This document shows, in pieces, positions 9,069 to 17,373 of a stretch of DNA of 64,000 nucleotides. Every line of letters begins with the position of its first letter. Position 1 is the first letter of the stretch. The position numbers were made by a program, and so were the translations under genes. Origin of the DNA: JAKJGA01 sp029554345 (lineage in GTDB: Bacteria > Spirochaetota > UBA4802 > JAFGJZ01); contig DAOPBR010000002.1 of assembly GCA_035395685.1 (NCBI GenBank), forward strand, positions 97,694 to 161,693, in the 5' to 3' direction. The notes beneath the pieces are model-generated. The model had not been told where the DNA came from and ran no database searches. It saw only the letters and a list, made by a program, of their open reading frames with translations.

Positions 9069-9902
9069 TCATCCGAAAATTGAAAAAATTTCGTTTCGGA
9101 TGTTTTTTATTTCTTCAAAAACAACCTTTTCGTTTTCAACCGCAAGAGAAAGCGCTTTTTCTGCCGAGGCAGACTCGGCAAATAATACCATTTTACGCTG
9201 AGAGGAAATCATAATTTCAACATCCGGGCATTTCAATTTGATGATGGATTTTATGCGGCTTAAAAGAAATATTGATTCAGGAAGTTTCTCCGAATCAGAA
9301 AGAGATATAAGAAAAATCTTATCATAATAATCAGTAAGATGAATCATAATTTTTGAGAGAGCCGAAAAATCCAATTCATAAGTTCTGGATTTAATTTTCC
9401 GTATAAGCACATCAACTGCAGCAAGTTTGCTGAAATCACTGCCGGAGGACACAACAAAAGGCGGAAAGTATTCATTATCAAATAATTCCGTAAAATCAGA
9501 AAAAGGTAATATTTTTAAAACTGAACCTGAAAATGGATATTCAAAAGGCTTTTTTTTGCGAAGTTTGCGGAAAAAATCCTTAGTAGGGATAATCGATTTA
9601 GAAGAATTCGAAGAATAGAGCGACTTTTCACAATCATAGCAGTATATTTCAGCAGACGCATGGGATTCTTCCAAAAAAAAACGAAATTCCATGCCATCAA
9701 TATAATCCGAATTCAAATACGGCCTATTCAACGCTCGGTAAAAAATATTTGATGCAGAATATAAGGGGTCCGGTTTTTTTACGGAATCTTCGGAATGAAC
9801 TTCCCTTGTGACTTTTGAAATAAGCCCCTTCAGCTCTGAACTGAAAGCCTTTTGCCTGATGCGGCTTAAATCTTCATCGGTAAAAGAATTTTCTTCAGTC
9901 AT
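9069..9902 (-). CDS. Hypothetical protein, unknown function
   Basis: I do not recognise this protein of about 277 residues. The frame is open to 9983, but I chose the ATG at 9900-9902 (MTEENSFTDEDLSR) because the upstream part crosses a transcription terminator. It has no signal peptide or membrane segment. A short cysteine pair (YCYDCEK) lies near the middle, and the C-terminal 100 residues look like an alpha/beta domain (SKIMIHLTDYYDKIFLISL, VEIMISSQRKMVLFAESAS). It could be a regulator-like cytoplasmic protein. Neighbours give no clue, as it is convergent with the HD-GYP gene. Confidence 0.7.
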   Translation of the reverse strand: MTEENSFTDEDLSRIRQKAFSSELKGLISKVTREVHSEDSVKKPDPLYSASNIFYRALNRPYLNSDYIDGMEFRFFLEESHASAEIYCYDCEKSLYSSNSSKSIIPTKDFFRKLRKKKPFEYPFSGSVLKILPFSDFTELFDNEYFPPFVVSSGSDFSKLAAVDVLIRKIKSRTYELDFSALSKIMIHLTDYYDKIFLISLSDSEKLPESIFLLSRIKSIIKLKCPDVEIMISSQRKMVLFAESASAEKALSLAVENEKVVFEEIKNIRNEIFSIFG

Positions 9903-9921
9903 TCGTTTCCGCCGTAATACA

Positions 9922-9950
9922 AAAAAATCGCGCGCGGTAAAACGCGCGCA
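9922..9950 (-). terminator. Rho-independent terminator, minus strand
   Basis: On the minus strand a GCGCGCG / CGCGCGC stem with loop TTTTAC is followed by ATTTTTTT. It ends transcription coming from the polysaccharide deacetylase gene, just upstream of the hypothetical gene's start. It could instead act as a leader attenuator. Confidence 0.75.
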
Positions 9951-10103
9951 CGAAACTGATAACACTTTTTCACAATCAGTCAATCAATTATTTATCAGCT
10001 GTTAGTTGTTAATCTCAATATTAAAACCTACTCACAAGTTTAGTTTGAAACACGGATATTTTTTCAAGCTAAACTTTTAATATCAGAAAGAATCGAATCA
10101 AAT

Positions 10104-11054
10104 CTAATGTGCAAGAGTAAGCGAACCTGCATCTAAAGAGACTTCATAATATCCATGACCGTCCCATTCCAAAAGCTTGTCATTTTGATAGAGAGTACCG
10201 CCGTCAACCGTAACCCTTAAATATTTTCCTGGAGGGAAATGATCCGGCAAAGTCCAATTCCACGTAGTAGTATTACCGGAAAAAACCGGCGTAACAGAGG
10301 ATAATATTTTCTGAGCACGCCAATATGCTCCGATGTTGGTCACAGTATCAATCCAAATATCGCCTAATGATTTAGCATACACAACGCCGGCCGCAAACTG
10401 ATCATAATTCACAGGCTGATATGCACCATCATTGCCTCCTGTAAAACCATGCACAAGAATAATTCTCCAGCCTTTGACACTACGAGCTGAATCGACAACA
10501 AAATCCATTCGTGAAGTTGAATGAATATCACATTTAAGATTATAAGGGTCTGTGCTGTCATTAGGCAAAATATTTCCGCCTGAAACACCGCGACCGATAA
10601 AAAAACGCGTCTTCGCTAATGGAATGTATGAAGTATCACCATAGGGATACGCTATAGAATAAACATCAGTACCAAATGTATTTTGAATGAAATCAGTCGC
10701 AATATCGATATTTGCCGCTGAAACAGTTGTGTGATCATTAGTATGATTACCAATCTCATGTCCATCTTTGACAATCTTAGACCAAAGTGCTGCCAAATCC
10801 ACAGGTTTCATGGTTATCCGATTTGTTTGTATGTAAAATGTCATAGGAATACCAAGTGCCTGCAATTCAGCATAATTATCTAATTGGGATGAAGTACTGT
10901 CATCAAATGTATACGAAACAGCCCCCGTAAATCCTGCCCAATTGAGTACCTTTAAATTACCCGGAATGCCTGATGGAACCGGAAGATTATTCACTCCCGG
11001 AGGAATCGGAAGACTGGATATAATATTTAATTTTACCATATAAGTTTTATTCAA
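10104..11054 (-). CDS. Polysaccharide deacetylase (NodB-fold, CE4) with C-terminal beta domain; start possibly lost
   Basis: A 316-residue product. The NodB core is clear: AVSYTFDDSTSSQLDNY (catalytic Asp pair), TFYIQT, the metal-binding motif DGHEIGNHTNDH, then IAYPYGDTSY and IILVHGFTGG. It should remove acetyl groups from a cell-wall or extracellular polysaccharide. A small beta-rich tail follows (YLRVTVDGGTLYQNDKL). The listed start is a TTG with no ribosome-binding site, and an ATG at 11039 is no better. Unlike most such enzymes it has no signal peptide. The DNA just upstream carries reading-frame fragments of other proteins, so the gene may be 5'-truncated and is possibly not secreted. 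Confidence 0.82.
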   Translation of the reverse strand: MNKTYMVKLNIISSLPIPPGVNNLPVPSGIPGNLKVLNWAGFTGAVSYTFDDSTSSQLDNYAELQALGIPMTFYIQTNRITMKPVDLAALWSKIVKDGHEIGNHTNDHTTVSAANIDIATDFIQNTFGTDVYSIAYPYGDTSYIPLAKTRFFIGRGVSGGNILPNDSTDPYNLKCDIHSTSRMDFVVDSARSVKGWRIILVHGFTGGNDGAYQPVNYDQFAAGVVYAKSLGDIWIDTVTNIGAYWRAQKILSSVTPVFSGNTTTWNWTLPDHFPPGKYLRVTVDGGTLYQNDKLLEWDGHGYYEVSLDAGSLTLAH

Positions 11055-11169
11055 CCATCTTCTGCCATCGCAATATATGAAACAGGACTTGCAGACTTAT
11101 TAGAATTTACCCAGCTCTGTTGACACACCCCAAGAATCGACACCGTCTAGTTCTGATCGGCATAGTCAA
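11055..11169 (-). pseudogene. Frame-broken coding fragments upstream of the deacetylase
   Basis: On the minus strand one frame reads GVDSWGVSTELGKF and stops; another reads SWVNSNKSASPVSYIAMAEDG and stops one codon phase away from the deacetylase frame. The second stretch runs into the deacetylase N-terminus if one base is shifted. I infer decayed coding sequence, possibly the lost secretion part of the deacetylase. No family is identifiable. Confidence 0.35.
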
Positions 11170-11307
11170 TCACCTGGTTCGTGCGATACGAAATCCGATT
11201 ATGACTTCAGTGGACAAAGATGACGGAAGCAATTGCGTCAAACCGATCGCCAGATCCTCATCAGCGCTCAGATAATTTCCTCCGCGGTATTCGCGGCATG
11301 TAGCTGA
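11170..11307 (-). pseudogene. C-terminal remnant of a SUMF1/FGE-sulfatase-domain protein
   Basis: The minus-strand frame encodes 45 residues ending EYRGGNYLSADEDLAIG ... STEVIIGFRIARTR before TGA. RGG(N/S)Y followed by IGFRIAR is the signature end of formylglycine-generating-enzyme (SUMF1) domains. The frame is closed upstream by a stop and the rest of the domain (250 residues or more) is absent, so this is a gene remnant. It lies 5 nt after the stop of the DUF2167 gene. Confidence 0.7.
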
Positions 11308-11312
11308 TTAAA

Positions 11313-12179
11313 TTACTTTTTGCTGAAAAAGAATTTTTTGACAAATCCGGCAGCCGCAATCAGACCTATTATGATAAATTTCTTGGCGGCGAGAATGCCT
11401 ACCCACAGACTTTTCAAAAGACCCGTCTTCGCTGCTGCCGCGGCTCCCCCGGCAATAAGTGCGGCGATTCCGAACTCTGCCACCCTGTCCTTTCCGGGAA
11501 CATATTCTGCATAACGGTTACCATCCGAGAAGTTTACCGATGCAAGTAGCGGAGCCGATTTAGACTCTATGTCTTTCAGCTGTTTCATTCCCGAAACGGC
11601 ATTAAGAACAAGGACTCCTTTGCGTCCTAAAATTCTGAAGTTATAATTGAGAGTGTTTTCATTGCTACCTTCGAACTTAAGTTCCTTCGCCCAGAATAGT
11701 TTATGCGATGCTTTGTCATAATGCGGCGGAGTCGCCCAGCCGACAAGCTCGATCGAACTGTATCCGGCTTTCTTCCGTTCGGGATTAGATTCTTTTATCT
11801 CCTCCTTCATCGTAGAGAGAAGTTCATCATAGTCAATCTTGTCCGCATCATCGTCCTTGACGAATCCGGAGTCCTCATAGGTAATAACGATCCCCCAACT
11901 GTCATCCGCTATCGGATTCATATTTGATGGAAAAATCATTCCGAGAACACCGTCAGCGGATCCCTCGGGATTTCCCCAAAGATCTTCGATTACCGTCTTG
12001 CTCTGTTTCGGATCGAGATACCTGAAATCGCCGGGAAGATTCATTACAGCTATATTGTCGCCGATTTCGATTTTACCTGTTTTCCATTTGAATGACGGCG
12101 CCTGATCCGCCGCGAAAATATGAACAGCACCAACGACTAACGCGATCGCTGCAAAAAAGTATAACGATTTTATTTTCAC
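11313..12179 (-). CDS. DUF2167 family membrane protein
   Basis: A 288-residue protein starting with GTG behind AAAGGAG. It has a signal peptide (MKIKSLYFFAAIALVVGAVHIFA), then the DUF2167 region: FKWKTGKIEIGDNIAVMNLP, DLWGNPEG, DSWGIVITYEDSGFVKDDDA, VGWATPPHYDKASHKLFWAK and LNYNFRILGRKGVLVLNAV. It ends in two hydrophobic segments (IAALIAGGAAAAAKTG and KKFIIIGLIAAAGFVKKF). The family is widespread but of unknown function, anchored at the cytoplasmic membrane with the main domain outside. It stands 21 nt downstream of the rhomboid gene, so the two are likely co-transcribed. Confidence 0.9.
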   Translation of the reverse strand: MKIKSLYFFAAIALVVGAVHIFAADQAPSFKWKTGKIEIGDNIAVMNLPGDFRYLDPKQSKTVIEDLWGNPEGSADGVLGMIFPSNMNPIADDSWGIVITYEDSGFVKDDDADKIDYDELLSTMKEEIKESNPERKKAGYSSIELVGWATPPHYDKASHKLFWAKELKFEGSNENTLNYNFRILGRKGVLVLNAVSGMKQLKDIESKSAPLLASVNFSDGNRYAEYVPGKDRVAEFGIAALIAGGAAAAAKTGLLKSLWVGILAAKKFIIIGLIAAAGFVKKFFFSKK

Positions 12180-12200
12180 TTGTTTTCTCCTTTTGCCTGA

Positions 12201-12815
12201 TTAAATGAAACCCTGAATGCGCTCAACAAATCTGCCGATGACATCCGGATCAAACGCAACAGTTATAAGGAATCCCGTGAGAGAGCCCCAGAAGTGAGCG
12301 GAATGATTTATGTTATCCCCCTGACGTCTCGACGCGTAGATGCAATATCCGAGATATAGAAAAGCGTATATGAAAGCGGGGATGCCGATAGGAATAAACA
12401 TAATATAAATCCGTGAAAGCGGATCGTATAGGATATATCCGAACACGACACCGCTGACCGCTCCCGAAGCGCCGAGTGACGCATATCGCGGATTGTTTTT
12501 GTTCTTCAGATATGATGGAATGCTTGCAATTATCATGCTCGCGAAATAAAGAACCGCAAATTTAGCCGGTCCCATTATATTTTCGAGAGGAAAGGCGAAA
12601 AAGAAGAAAGTAAACATGTTAAAGAAGAGATGCTGATAATCCGCATGAATAAATCCGCTCGTTATAAAGGTCCGGTATGACCCGCTGCGGCTGATATCAT
12701 AAGGAGTCAGCAGCCATTTCCGCATGAGATGTTCGTGTTTGAACGCGAGAATGCTCATAACTATGCTGACTGCGAGAATGGAAAGAGGAACCGGATTAGG
12801 AATCATATCAAACAT
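12201..12815 (-). CDS. Rhomboid family intramembrane serine protease
   Basis: A 204-residue protein with about six membrane helices. Rhomboid landmarks are present: FITSGFIHADYQHLFFNM (conserved H and N), ENIMGPAKF, the catalytic serine in SLGASGAVSG and the catalytic histidine in INHSAHFWGSLTG. It should cleave membrane proteins within the bilayer. I moved the start to the ATG at 12813-12815 (MFDMIPNPVPL), which has AGGAG 8 nt upstream; the longer frame adds a non-membrane leader without a ribosome-binding site. It probably forms an operon with the DUF2167 gene downstream. Confidence 0.93.
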   Translation of the reverse strand: MFDMIPNPVPLSILAVSIVMSILAFKHEHLMRKWLLTPYDISRSGSYRTFITSGFIHADYQHLFFNMFTFFFFAFPLENIMGPAKFAVLYFASMIIASIPSYLKNKNNPRYASLGASGAVSGVVFGYILYDPLSRIYIMFIPIGIPAFIYAFLYLGYCIYASRRQGDNINHSAHFWGSLTGFLITVAFDPDVIGRFVERIQGFI

Positions 12816-12864
12816 TAGTGCTTCTCCTGAAATAAAAATGCATCGGGGCAATTAGCAACGCTGC

Positions 12865-13764
12865 TTATATTTTGTCTACCCGCGAATCAGGGCGGATAAA
12901 TGGGCTGTTCACATTCTTTGAAAGAATATCATTATATGCATAAACCTTTCTGTAGGCATTTCCCCACACTTCTGACTGCCTGTATTTACGCATAATGTCA
13001 AGATCGAACTCAGCAATGAAGACACCTTCGTCACTGCCGCATTCAAGTATGCAGTGATTTCTTGTTCCGTTTTCATCATCATTTTCACTGACAAACGCAA
13101 CCCCGTCAAAAGCAATAGAATGCCCCTTATAAATCTCACCTGCATAGTTTGCCAATGCAATACCTGTCATATTTTCAAAGGCTCTTGTCATTAGTTGATT
13201 TTTACGGTTTGTCTCGATACGGCATGCGTTTGGAACTAAGATAATTTCCGCACCCTTGAGCATCAGTATACGGGCCGACTCTGGAAGCTCCCGGTCAAAA
13301 CATATCATAGCACCGATTTTAACCAGCCCTTGACTGGTATCAAGCTCATCTACGAAAAATTCATCACCAGGACGGCAGTACTTCTCTTCACAATAATCGC
13401 AGGTATGGATTTTACGGTAATTAAATTTAATTTCACCGAATCTATCAATCAGCATAAGCGAGTTCGCCGGCAGAAGATCGCTTTTTTCAAGATATGTAAA
13501 AGCAATCGACATATCTAATTCTTTTGCAAGCGAACAATATTGGCTGATCTCCGTTGAATCTCTCTCGATAGCACTCTGTTTCCACTTCAGAAGAGACGCC
13601 TCATCTGTAGGAAAAGAATAACCGACAGACCACATTTCGGGAAATAGTGCTAAATCAGCTCCAGCGTTTTTAGCTTTTCGGCAGTATTCAATTCCCTTTA
13701 GTATATTTTCATCAAAATTTGAATTTGGCTTCATCTGAAGCAATGCAACTTTCAGAATTTTCAT
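12865..13764 (-). CDS. Carbon-nitrogen hydrolase (nitrilase superfamily)
   Basis: A 299-residue cytoplasmic enzyme with the complete nitrilase triad: Glu in LALFPEMWSVGY, Lys in FNYRKIHTCDYCE and Cys in GAMICFDRELPESARIL. The C-terminal ALANYAG block is also typical. It should hydrolyse an amide or nitrile; members include N-carbamoyl and omega-amidase types, but the substrate cannot be assigned here. It is 50 nt upstream of the rhomboid gene on the same strand and may share its transcript. The start has only a weak AAAGG ribosome-binding site. Confidence 0.92.
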   Translation of the reverse strand: MKILKVALLQMKPNSNFDENILKGIEYCRKAKNAGADLALFPEMWSVGYSFPTDEASLLKWKQSAIERDSTEISQYCSLAKELDMSIAFTYLEKSDLLPANSLMLIDRFGEIKFNYRKIHTCDYCEEKYCRPGDEFFVDELDTSQGLVKIGAMICFDRELPESARILMLKGAEIILVPNACRIETNRKNQLMTRAFENMTGIALANYAGEIYKGHSIAFDGVAFVSENDDENGTRNHCILECGSDEGVFIAEFDLDIMRKYRQSEVWGNAYRKVYAYNDILSKNVNSPFIRPDSRVDKI

Positions 13765-14132
13765 TTAAAAAACCTTTTGTCCGAACATATAGCTACAATT
13801 ATATTCAGAAACATCCTGAATTTATAAAGAGGTCAATTAAAATTTACTGGTGGGCAAGCAAATACTTAGAACTCGCATTGAGTTCTACTATTCTGTTAAT
13901 CAGATAATTGGAAACTTAGCTTATATTATTTCAATCATATGACACACTTTCCGCCTCTTGTGCCTTTTTCACACAGATGATGAGAACAAATAAACCGTCT
14001 TAATCTTTTTAGATACTTGAACACATCTCCGGTTTTCATCATATTTCCCATTCACAAAACAGAACGAAGCATCTTTCACCGACTAATTGAAATTTCTTTC
14101 TGCTGCTGGCAGATATTCCATCAGGCAGTTCT
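13765..14132. other. Intergenic stretch, nothing recognised
   Basis: AT-rich, with no supported coding frame, RNA or strong terminator. A 62-codon frame overlapping its left end is antisense to the nitrilase start and looks fortuitous. Confidence 0.5.
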
Positions 14133-15251
14133 TCAACCAGCAAAATCTTTTACCATCATTTCTAATTCGTCAGGAATTGCAATCTGCTGAGGACAGTGGC
14201 TGACACAGACACCGCATCTTGTGCACTTATCGGCACGAACCGGGGCATCAATCCATTGCCATGCACCGCGGGCAGTTTCACTCTTGCCGAACATATACAA
14301 TTCATTCCAAACCTTGAAATTACGGGGAATATCGACACCGGAAGGGCACGGCATGCAATACGCGCACTGCGTGCATCCGATACGGGTATTCTGGCGGTAA
14401 AGTTCTTCTGTTTTATCAATCAGCGCCAGTTCTTCGGATGTAAAGCAATCAGGTCCGTTTGAGCCGGCAATCGCGAGATTTTCAACCAGCTGCTCCATAG
14501 TACTCATACCGCTTAGAACAACACCGATGTCCTTATGGCTGAATATCCATCCGAGAGCCCACTCTACCGCCGACCGCTGTTTTCCGGCACTCTTCCACAG
14601 CTCTTTTACCGTTTCAGGAAGAGGCTCTACAAGATTTCCGCCGCGAAGAGGTTCCATTATAATTATATCAATATTCTTTGAACGTGCATAATTCAGCCCG
14701 TCGAGACCGGCCTGCTCTTTTCTGTCCAGATAGTTATACTGAATCTGACAGAATTCCCAGTTATATGCATCAACAATATCTATAAATACCGGATGAGCAT
14801 CGTGAAACGAAAAACCGAAATGCTTGATTTTACCTTTTTTTACCATTTTTTCGCAGAAATCAATCGCGTTATGCTTCTTACATGTTGCCCATGTCCCGCT
14901 ATTAAGGGCATGCAGCAGATAAAAGTCAATGCAGTCCACCTGAAGATTTTCAAGCTGTTTGTCGAGATAATATTCGAAGTCTTCATCCTTCTGAATAAGC
15001 CAAACCGGAGATTTTGTTGCGATAAAGCTCTTTTCCCGATACCCGCCTTTGAAGGCCTTTGCAACAAGATCCTCACTGGTACCGTTATGATAAACCCAGG
15101 CGGTATCAACATAGTTGATTCCGGAGTCAATCGCATGATGAATCATCCGTATTGACTCTTTTTCATCTATTTGTCCTCCGATCTGCGGCAGACGCATTGC
15201 GCCGAAACCGAGCTGTGATACTTTTTCTCCGGCAAGTGTACGGTATATCAT
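14133..15251 (-). CDS. Aldo/keto reductase with C-terminal 2x[4Fe-4S] ferredoxin region
   Basis: A 372-residue protein. Residues 1-270 form an aldo/keto reductase barrel: LGFGAMRLP, the catalytic Asp/Tyr in YVDTAWVYHNGTSE, Lys in FIATKSP and His in IDFYLLHAL. The tail carries two cysteine clusters, CTQCAYCMPCP and CTRCGVCVSHCP, each fitting a [4Fe-4S] site. This class of AKR-ferredoxin fusions is common in anaerobes and suggests electron transfer to or from ferredoxin. AGGAGA 8 nt before the ATG lies inside the end of a tiny membrane-protein gene, so the two are translationally coupled. Confidence 0.93.
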   Translation of the reverse strand: MIYRTLAGEKVSQLGFGAMRLPQIGGQIDEKESIRMIHHAIDSGINYVDTAWVYHNGTSEDLVAKAFKGGYREKSFIATKSPVWLIQKDEDFEYYLDKQLENLQVDCIDFYLLHALNSGTWATCKKHNAIDFCEKMVKKGKIKHFGFSFHDAHPVFIDIVDAYNWEFCQIQYNYLDRKEQAGLDGLNYARSKNIDIIIMEPLRGGNLVEPLPETVKELWKSAGKQRSAVEWALGWIFSHKDIGVVLSGMSTMEQLVENLAIAGSNGPDCFTSEELALIDKTEELYRQNTRIGCTQCAYCMPCPSGVDIPRNFKVWNELYMFGKSETARGAWQWIDAPVRADKCTRCGVCVSHCPQQIAIPDELEMMVKDFAG

Positions 15252-15253
15252 TG

Positions 15254-15415
15254 TTAATCTCTCCTGTTTTTACATATGGCTGCAATAAAGCTAAGCGTAA
15301 GATACCCGCCTGTGATCATGATGATCATCCTAGTTAATCCTAAGCGCAGCGCACCGATTGCTCTCGAAATGCTGCCTGAAAGCAGAACTTCGGAAATTGA
15401 ACCTGATTGCTGCAT
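15254..15415 (-). CDS. Small single-pass membrane protein, hypothetical
   Basis: A 53-residue frame starting MQQSGSISEV with AGAGGTG 7 nt upstream and ending 2 nt before the aldo/keto reductase ATG. The C-terminal half is hydrophobic (MIIMITGGYLTLSFIAAI) followed by a basic tail (CKNRRD), consistent with one membrane helix. I know no family. The good ribosome-binding site and the coupling to the next gene argue that it is real; it could also be only a leader peptide. Confidence 0.45.
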   Translation of the reverse strand: MQQSGSISEVLLSGSISRAIGALRLGLTRMIIMITGGYLTLSFIAAICKNRRD

Positions 15416-15535
15416 GATAATCACCTCTATACTTTTTTCTGCCGCGGAAAACGGTGTCAGCCCAATGAGAATGATAACAGTTTCCGCAAATATTGTACAC
15501 AACTAATACAGCGAAGATAACACTGATGAAATAAT

Positions 15536-15967
15536 TTATAAACCGGCTTCGGCAATTGCTTCAGTTACAATACTTAAATCCGTTGTACCTCTGAATCCGC
15601 TAAATCCTATGGAAAGTTTAATTCCGTTCTTCAAAGTAACAGGCTGACCGCCTTCCCACCCGATAAAATCCGGCATATTAATTCCGTATTTGCCATGATC
15701 AAGTTTATCTGAAAATACAAGTTTCTCATATTCGTTTGTTTTGTAACCTGTAATCCAAACTTGGTTTGCCTTTGTCCAGGCAATCTTAAATGAGTCCCTG
15801 CACCTGATTTTATCTTCACCCCAAAGTTTCCCGTAAATCTGACCGTTTTCATCGATGATACATACAGAAACAACACCTTTTGCAATTGCATAATCTTCAG
15901 GTGTTTTCATGTGAACCGGCACAAGCTCATTCAGAGTATCGATTATTTTTTGAATTGTTGATTCCAT
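15536..15967 (-). CDS. GlcG/HbpS-like (DUF336) small protein
   Basis: A 143-residue single-domain protein. VVSVCIIDENGQIYGKLWGE, then DSFKIAWTKANQVWITGY, FIGWEGGQPVTLKNG and GFSGFRGTTDLSIVTEAIAEAG match the layout of the heme-binding/GlcG fold (alpha-beta, with the glycine-rich GGxP and GxSG segments and a C-terminal helix). The function of this family is poorly known; some members bind heme or cobalamin. It is monocistronic and lacks a clear Shine-Dalgarno. The assignment rests on motif order only. Confidence 0.7.
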   Translation of the reverse strand: MESTIQKIIDTLNELVPVHMKTPEDYAIAKGVVSVCIIDENGQIYGKLWGEDKIRCRDSFKIAWTKANQVWITGYKTNEYEKLVFSDKLDHGKYGINMPDFIGWEGGQPVTLKNGIKLSIGFSGFRGTTDLSIVTEAIAEAGL

Positions 15968-16288
15968 AAAATTATATGTTTTTATCCGGGAAAATCACCC
16001 GGAAAAAACTGCCTCCGTAATATATTTAATGCGATACAAATGAGTCAAAAATAAGATTCATAAACTTCCTGTATAACATAATAATTAGATGGCTTTTATG
16101 TCAAAGAAGAATTACTCGGCAGAAGAAAAGTTTAATACCGCAAAAGTGGCGCTGATAACATAAAATAATTATATGTAATTATTTTATTTATTACCCCAAA
16201 AAACTTCATAATATCATGATTATACTTGAAAGCATAAGAACTCTTCCGGAAGATGTCATTAAATTTCGAAAAGACAGCGAGGATCAAT
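15968..16288. other. Intergenic stretch with transposase-like stub
   Basis: Its only notable contents are a short frame at 16089-16163 and an AT palindrome directly after it, listed separately. No other gene is supported. Confidence 0.4.
16089..16163 (+). pseudogene. Possible N-terminal stub of a transposase
   Basis: A 24-codon frame (MAFMSKKNYSAEEKFNTA...) whose pattern, a basic lead then YSAEEKF, resembles the start of IS3-type OrfA or related transposases. It stops at once. Its stop codon is part of a perfect palindrome, AAAATAATTA TATG TAATTATTTT (16162-16185). It may be an insertion-sequence relic or chance. Confidence 0.25.
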
Positions 16289-16645
16289 ATGAGCAACGAA
16301 CCTAAATGCCCGGAATGCAGCTCTGCAAATTCATACCATGACGGAAATCTATGGGTCTGCCCTGACTGCAACTTTGAATGGGACCAGACTAAAACGTCCG
16401 ATGCTTCCGAAGCTGAAGAAGAGACAAATACCGTACGCGATGCGCACGGAAATATACTTAATAACGGAGACTCCGTTACAGTATTGAAAGAATTGAAAGT
16501 AAAAGGCTCATCATCTGGAATAAAAGCGGGAACCAAAGTAAAAGGTATCCGCATCATCGAAAGCGATAACGGACACAACATCTCATGTAAAATCGACGGA
16601 ATTGGATCGATGTACCTGAAGTCCGAATTCGTAAGAAAAGCCTGA
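16289..16645 (+). CDS. PhnA/YjdM-like zinc-ribbon protein
   Basis: A 118-residue protein. The zinc ribbon CPECSSANSYHDGNLWVCPDC is at residues 6-26. The characteristic C-terminal PhnA domain follows: VRDAHGNILNNGDSVTVLKELKVKGSS, then GTKVKGIRI and IDGIGSMYLKSEFVRKA. Length and layout match the YjdM family, annotated as alkylphosphonate utilisation protein, although its real role is unproven. The ATG at 16289 has GAGGA 6 nt upstream; the frame extends 12 codons further up without a ribosome-binding site. Monocistronic. Confidence 0.92.
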   Translation: MSNEPKCPECSSANSYHDGNLWVCPDCNFEWDQTKTSDASEAEEETNTVRDAHGNILNNGDSVTVLKELKVKGSSSGIKAGTKVKGIRIIESDNGHNISCKIDGIGSMYLKSEFVRKA

Positions 16646-16755
16646 AAGAAAATTTGTTTCGAGATAGTATTCAACAAAAACAGAAAAAGAAGAATAGACT
16701 TATTTCCATGGCGACGTGACAATGTAATAATTATATAATGATTTTTTAATATTAT

Positions 16756-17220
16756 TTAAAGAAAAATCTCATTTACTTTAATAACTTTTCCTTCAATATT
16801 GGATATAGACAAATAACCAAATGAACGGCTATCACAGGAATTCTCTCTATTATCACCTAAAACTACAATCACTCCCTTTGGAACCAAACCGTTCAAATCG
16901 ATGTTGCCTTTAAGATACGTTTCACCTTTAACATATGGTTCATGAAGTGTTTTACCATTCAAAATGACTTTTCCGTTTTTAAACTCCAATTGATCATTCT
17001 CTGAAGCAATAAATCGTTTGGCATATGTTTCTTTTTTCTTATCACAGATAACCAAAATATCACCTTTAGTATATTTTCCGAATTCATATTTTTCATAAAC
17101 AATAATATCTCCAATTTCCAAAGTTGGTTGCATTGAACCATTTGAAATTGCTGCTCTCATTCTGCATGCACCGCATGACAGTGACATAATTACAGCTACA
17201 AACAGATAAATTTTCTTCAT
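16756..17220 (-). CDS. Signal peptidase I (S26) family protein
   Basis: About 154 residues. A hydrophobic N-terminal anchor (KKIYLFVAVIMSLSCGAC) is followed by box B with the catalytic Ser (SNGSMQPTLEIGDIIVY), the catalytic Lys in ETYAKRFIASENDQLEF, box D VILNGK and box E GDNRENSCDSRSFGYL. It should cleave signal peptides on the outer face of the cytoplasmic membrane. It is short, with the minimal Gram-positive-like size, and not next to translation or secretion genes, so it is probably an additional rather than the main signal peptidase. I prefer the ATG at 17218-17220, which has GGAAAA upstream. Confidence 0.9.
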   Translation of the reverse strand: MKKIYLFVAVIMSLSCGACRMRAAISNGSMQPTLEIGDIIVYEKYEFGKYTKGDILVICDKKKETYAKRFIASENDQLEFKNGKVILNGKTLHEPYVKGETYLKGNIDLNGLVPKGVIVVLGDNRENSCDSRSFGYLSISNIEGKVIKVNEIFL

Positions 17221-17373
17221 ATAGTTTTCCATTGTCTATCTAATATTTTCCACTAGCAAATCCTGACTCGCAACGGCCCAATTCAAATAAATAAAATCAC
17301 ATATTGTGTGATTAAATCTAACTATTCCATAATAAACGCCCGATGGCTCAGATCCATTAAAATTTAATACTTT

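Noticed and set aside
16132..16722. 196-codon frame on the minus strand
   Set aside because: It is antisense to the well-supported PhnA-like gene and has no domain or ribosome-binding site.
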